Shown piece by piece: positions 6,505 to 8,995 of a DNA stretch of 8,995 nucleotides (its first letter is position 1; every line of letters starts with the position of its first letter). This DNA is from Lachnospiraceae bacterium UBA3287 (GTDB taxonomy: Bacteria; Bacillota; Clostridia; Lachnospirales; Lachnospiraceae), in contig DETN01000133.1 of NCBI GenBank assembly GCA_002362155.1, positions 1 to 8,995 on the forward strand, written 5' to 3'. Below the pieces are notes generated by a model. It had not been told where the DNA came from. It saw only the letters and a list, made by a program, of their open reading frames with translations, and did not search any database. The translations under genes and the position numbers were made by a program.

Positions 6505-6522
6505 TATTAATGAAAATTAATA
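6505..6522 (+). repeat. AT-rich hairpin with GAAA loop after scpB
   Basis: TATTAAT-GAAA-ATTAATA is a perfect 7-bp stem closed by a GNRA-type loop, 8 bases after the scpB stop and just before the main terminator hairpin. It may act as a 3'-end stabilising or processing element; this is inference. Confidence 0.45.
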
Positions 6523-6532
6523 AACATGTTAA

Positions 6533-6564
6533 AAAGAGCGGAGACGGCACGGTCTCCGCTCTTT
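6533..6564 (+). terminator. Intrinsic terminator after scpB, bidirectional form
   Basis: A perfect 13-bp stem, AAAGAGCGGAGAC against GTCTCCGCTCTTT, closes the six-base loop GGCACG. On the + strand the T tract is only the three T that form part of the stem. On the - strand the GC core is followed by five T, so the element is better formed for the opposite direction, though no gene points that way. It ends the phosphoesterase-scpA-scpB unit. Confidence 0.85.
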
Positions 6565-6568
6565 ATGC

Positions 6569-6597
6569 GCACGGAAAGGAAATCGGCATATCCGTGC
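6569..6597. repeat. Inverted repeat just past the scpB terminator
   Basis: GCACGGA (6569-6575) and TCCGTGC (6591-6597) are perfect complements around a 15-base spacer, 4 bases after the terminator stem. There is no T tract, so it is not a second terminator; it could be an operator or chance. Confidence 0.35.
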
Positions 6598-6706
6598 ATC
6601 ATGGCCTGCGGTGGGAATATTAAAAAATATTTGTTTGTAATATTGTTCTGTTTATTATATTGTTTTAAAAGTATGTCAAGTTTTTGCAATCCCTGTCTAT
6701 GTGAAC

Positions 6707-6717
6707 AAAATCGAAAA
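6707..6717. repeat. Direct repeat AAAATCGAAAA, copy 1
   Basis: An exact 11-bp match to the copy at 6780-6790, 73 bp away. The copies lie on either side of the candidate promoter of the carboxyltransferase unit, about 67 bp upstream of the -10 and directly after it. Confidence 0.45.
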
Positions 6718-6770
6718 CAATTATTAAATAAAAATGAACAGAATTCACAGTATGGTTTTAAAATCCTGTA

Positions 6771-6779
6771 TGATATACT
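6771..6779 (+). promoter_or_regulatory. Candidate extended -10 promoter of the carboxyltransferase unit
   Basis: TGA-TATACT fits an extended -10 element and lies about 105 bases before the start codon in an AT-rich stretch. The -35 region (about 6750-6757) is a poor match. Transcription would begin near 6785, inside or next to the second AAAATCGAAAA copy. Confidence 0.5.
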
Positions 6780-6790
6780 AAAATCGAAAA
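6780..6790. repeat. Direct repeat AAAATCGAAAA, copy 2
   Basis: The second exact copy begins at the base directly after the candidate TATACT box, so a protein bound here would cover the transcription start. This is the classic position of a repressor site, but only the repeat itself is seen. Confidence 0.45.
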
Positions 6791-6825
6791 TTTGCTGATT
6801 TGGCAGATTCAGTATCGGGCGGGAA

Positions 6826-6839
6826 TGCAGTCCGCTGCA
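6826..6839 (+). repeat. Small UNCG-loop hairpin in carboxyltransferase leader
   Basis: TGCAG-TCCG-CTGCA is a perfect 5-bp stem with a TCCG loop, the very stable UNCG class in RNA. It lies about 35 bases upstream of the Shine-Dalgarno in the predicted 5' leader. Confidence 0.4.
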
Positions 6840-6873
6840 GACTTTCCGGATGCTAAATTATAAGTACAAATAT

Positions 6874-6878
6874 GGAGG
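6874..6878 (+). promoter_or_regulatory. Shine-Dalgarno of the carboxyltransferase gene
   Basis: GGAGG is spaced 6 bases from ATG 6885, a near-optimal site that fixes the start and fits strong translation. Confidence 0.85.
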
Positions 6879-6884
6879 TCCAAT

Positions 6885-8306
6885 ATGAGCAGTACTTCAA
6901 AAGCGATGCAGAGAATCCTTGCTCTGCTCGACGACAACAGTTTCGTTGAGATCGGCGCCAAGGTCACGGCCCGCGCTACCGATTTCAATCTGAAACCGGC
7001 ACAGACTCCCTCGGATGGTGTTATCACCGGCTACGGAGTGATCAACGGAAGTCTTGTCTTCGTATACAGCCAGAATGCAGAAGTTCTTGGCGGCAGCGTA
7101 GGCGAGATGCACGCCAGAAAGATCGCAGGTCTCTATGACCTGGCCATCAAGACCGGCGCTCCCGTGATCGGTCTGATCGATTCCACCGGTCTCCGTCTTC
7201 AGGAGGCATCCGATGCGCTCAATGCATTTGCGACTGTTTATGCCCAGATGGCCAAGGCTTCCGGTGTCATTCCTCAGATCACAGCTGTATTCGGCAACTG
7301 CGGCGGCGGTCTGGCCCTGATCCCCGGCCTGACGGATTTCACATTCATGGCTGAGAATGCGAAGCTTTTTGTTAACGCACCCAACGCTCTGGCAGACAAC
7401 AGAGAAGACAAGAACGACACCGCATCCGCCGCAGCCAAGGCTGCATCCGGCATGATCGACGGCATCGGCTCCGAAGAGGAAGTCCTTGAAAAGGTCCGCG
7501 CTCTGGCAGCCCTTCTTCCTTCCAATAACGAAGACGAAGCCGCTGACGAATGCGACGACGAGCTGAACCGCAGCTGCGACGATCTGGCCGCATCCGCCGG
7601 CGATCCCGCACTTGTCCTGTCCATGATCGGCGACTACGGCGAGTTCGTGGAGACAAAGAAGGACTATGCAAAAGAGATGGTCACAGCCTTCACAAAGCTC
7701 AACGGCATTACCGTAGGCATCGTTGCCAACCGTACCGTCCTTTACAACGACGAGGCAGAGGCTGTCGAGAAGTTCGACGCCGCTCTGACCACCGGCGGCT
7801 GCTACAAGGCTGCAGACTTCGTGAAGTTCTGCGACGCTTTCAGCATTCCCGTCATCTCCCTGACCAATGCAGCAGGCTTTGCCGCTACCGAATCCGAAGA
7901 AAGAAAGATCGCCGACGCTGCCGGCAAGCTTACCTTCGCTTTCGCACATGCCACCACCGTCAAGGTTGGCGTCGTGACCGGCTCTGCCATGGGCTCCGCC
8001 TACGCTGTTATGAACGCAAAGGGCCTTGGCGCCGATCTTACCTTCGCATTCCCCGATGCCAAGATCGGCATGATGGATGCCGGCATGGCAGCCAAGATCC
8101 TGGCAGCAGGCAAGGGCGCTGACGAAGTCGCCGAGACCGCAAAGAAGTATGATGAACTGCAGAACAGCATTGAGAGCGCTGCAGCCAGAGGCTATATCGA
8201 CCAGATCGTGGAACCTGCTGATCTCCGCAGATATCTGATCGGTGCCATGGAAGTTCTTTATACCAAGAGAGAGGACAGACCTTCCAAGAAACACGGAACA
8301 AAATAA
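6885..8306 (+). CDS. Biotin-dependent carboxyltransferase subunit, MmdA/PccB-like (divergent)
   Basis: A 473-residue crotonase-fold carboxyltransferase related to the alpha subunit of methylmalonyl-CoA decarboxylase and the beta subunit of propionyl-CoA carboxylase; it moves CO2 between an acyl-CoA or similar substrate and biotin. Seen: the DDNSFVEIG opening (16-24), GVITGYGVINGSLVFV, the GGSVGEMHARKI segment (69-80), two tandem halves, a GLGADLTFAFP segment (380-390), and the C-terminal KREDRPSKKHG. The N-terminus is about 20 residues shorter than in Veillonella MmdA. Several signature loops differ: STGLRLQE replaces SGGARIQE (100-107), FVNAPNAL replaces FITGPAVI, and the second-half G-S-Y loop reads MGSAYAVM. 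The next gene is an OadG-type subunit 18 bases downstream, which points to a sodium-pumping decarboxylase complex rather than a plain carboxylase. Substrate could be methylmalonyl-CoA, glutaconyl-CoA, malonyl-CoA or something else. Codon use is strongly biased. Confidence 0.88.
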   Translation: MSSTSKAMQRILALLDDNSFVEIGAKVTARATDFNLKPAQTPSDGVITGYGVINGSLVFVYSQNAEVLGGSVGEMHARKIAGLYDLAIKTGAPVIGLIDSTGLRLQEASDALNAFATVYAQMAKASGVIPQITAVFGNCGGGLALIPGLTDFTFMAENAKLFVNAPNALADNREDKNDTASAAAKAASGMIDGIGSEEEVLEKVRALAALLPSNNEDEAADECDDELNRSCDDLAASAGDPALVLSMIGDYGEFVETKKDYAKEMVTAFTKLNGITVGIVANRTVLYNDEAEAVEKFDAALTTGGCYKAADFVKFCDAFSIPVISLTNAAGFAATESEERKIADAAGKLTFAFAHATTVKVGVVTGSAMGSAYAVMNAKGLGADLTFAFPDAKIGMMDAGMAAKILAAGKGADEVAETAKKYDELQNSIESAAARGYIDQIVEPADLRRYLIGAMEVLYTKREDRPSKKHGTK

Positions 8307-8324
8307 TAAAGGAGACACAGAAGT

Positions 8325-8995
8325 ATGAAAAAATGGTTAGTATCTATGGCACTGATCGTATGTGTCCTTAGTTTTACCGCCTGTGGTTCCTCCCAAGAGA
8401 CAGCAGTTTCTTCCTTTACCCCCGAAGAAGAGCAGAACTGGCTTGATTCCGGTCTTGCCTTTGTCCAGTCCATGGATCAGGCGCTTGAGACCCAGGGCAT
8501 CGATGCCTATGCTGAGGACGAGCTGCTCGGACCCGCTCTGGAAGCCTATGCTTCTTCCAAAGAAGAAATGGGCCAGATCAACGGTTTTGAGGCTGTATCT
8601 GTCACAGAGGATGAGAAAGACGTCGTGATCACCGTCAATATCGACGGCACGGACCATGACGGCGAAGTCATTATTACCGTTTCGGAAGAAAAAGGCGAGT
8701 ACAATATTTCCGGCATCACAACCAATACCATTTACAGCTTAAAGGAACTGATGATCCAGGCAGGCCTCAATACCCTTATGGGCATGGGCATTACCTTCGC
8801 AGTCCTGGGCCTGCTGATCCTGCTCATCTCCCTTTTTAAATTCATCCCCGTCATTCAGGCCAGGATGGAAGAGAACAGGAGAAAGAAGGCAGAAGCCGAA
8901 ATGGCAAGGAATGCCGCACCGGCCCCTGCACCTGCTCCTGCAGCCCCTGCTGCAGAGGAAGAAGAGCTTGCCGATGATATGGAACTGGTCGCTGT
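8325..8995 (+). CDS. OadG-type Na+-pump decarboxylase gamma subunit with lipoprotein N-terminal domain, 3'-truncated
   Basis: 223 codons are visible and the frame is open at the right edge. Gamma subunits of sodium-translocating decarboxylases are small single-helix proteins that hold the carboxyltransferase to the membrane beta subunit. Here residues 1-20 form a signal peptide with the lipobox FTAC (Cys20), followed by GSS. Residues about 30-140 form a soluble domain (TPEEEQNWLDSGLAFV; TVNIDGTDHDGEVIITVSEE) that somewhat resembles DUF3887-type extracytoplasmic domains. Next comes the OadG-like membrane helix GMGITFAVLGLLILLISLF (about 153-171), a basic stop-transfer segment, then an Ala/Pro linker (197-210) and an acidic stretch. 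The topology is consistent: lipid-anchored domain outside, tail inside. The ribosome site GGAG (8311-8314) lies 10 bases before ATG 8325, and the gap from the carboxyltransferase stop is only 18 bases, so the two form an operon. Carrier and beta-subunit genes would be expected downstream. Confidence 0.82.
   Translation, partial: MKKWLVSMALIVCVLSFTACGSSQETAVSSFTPEEEQNWLDSGLAFVQSMDQALETQGIDAYAEDELLGPALEAYASSKEEMGQINGFEAVSVTEDEKDVVITVNIDGTDHDGEVIITVSEEKGEYNISGITTNTIYSLKELMIQAGLNTLMGMGITFAVLGLLILLISLFKFIPVIQARMEENRRKKAEAEMARNAAPAPAPAPAAPAAEEEELADDMELVA

Larger units (their letters stand above)
6565..6884. other. Non-coding AT-rich intergenic region
   Basis: About 320 bases between the scpB terminator and the carboxyltransferase start, much more AT-rich than the genes. 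It holds a hairpin at 6569-6597, two TTTTAAAA palindromes (6663-6670, 6756-6763), an 11-bp direct repeat (6707-6717, 6780-6790), a candidate extended -10 promoter (6771-6779) and a small hairpin in the leader (6826-6839). No credible protein or known RNA family was recognised. Confidence 0.6.

Noticed and set aside
6526..6798. A 90-codon + strand frame in the gap after scpB
   Set aside because: It begins before the terminator hairpin and reads through it, has no Shine-Dalgarno and has AT-driven composition. A hydrophobic patch (YLFVILFCLLYCF) is noted, but T-rich DNA gives this easily.
6897..8318. A 473-codon open frame on the - strand opposite the carboxyltransferase
   Set aside because: It is antisense to a clear, codon-biased enzyme gene. 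Such long mirror frames are common in genes with strong codon bias, and its translation shows no family motif.

Overview
The window reads as a chromosomal segment of a low-GC-lineage (Firmicutes) Clostridium relative, most likely Lachnospiraceae. The clues are a short 58-aa S21, YkuE-type phosphoesterase next to scpA/scpB, strong AGGAGG-type ribosome sites, a moderately GC-rich genome with AT-rich intergenic gaps, and a biotin-type carboxyltransferase followed by a lipoprotein-type OadG subunit. The family-level assignment is inference from gene content, not a database match. Every gene lies on the + strand; no mobile element, CRISPR array, tRNA or rRNA was seen.

Layout. Positions 1-2521: the 3' three quarters of alaS (alanyl-tRNA synthetase), coupled by an ATGA overlap to a small GNAT acetyltransferase. 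Positions 2522-2901: a self-contained rpsU unit, with an extended -10 promoter, a leader with a hairpin next to the Shine-Dalgarno, a GTG-started rpsU gene too short to be obvious, and a strong intrinsic terminator. Positions 2902-6564: a three-gene unit of membrane-anchored metallophosphoesterase, scpA and scpB, closed by a perfect 13-bp hairpin. Positions 6565-6884: an AT-rich, apparently non-coding gap with an 11-bp direct repeat around a candidate promoter. Positions 6885-8995: a biotin-dependent carboxyltransferase and the start of a Na+-pump decarboxylase gamma-type subunit, which runs off the window.

How the genes work together. ScpA and ScpB are the kleisin and accessory subunits of the SMC condensin complex. 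The carboxyltransferase plus OadG pair suggests the beginning of an operon for a sodium-translocating biotin decarboxylase (carrier and beta subunits expected downstream, outside the window).

The most unusual features are the following. ScpA is about three times the usual size: a normal kleisin core of ~250 residues carries a ~420-residue highly acidic tail, and its frame then runs on for 229 nt inside scpB. The carboxyltransferase has lost several signature glycine loops of its family. The OadG homologue carries a lipoprotein signal and an extracytoplasmic domain ahead of its membrane helix.
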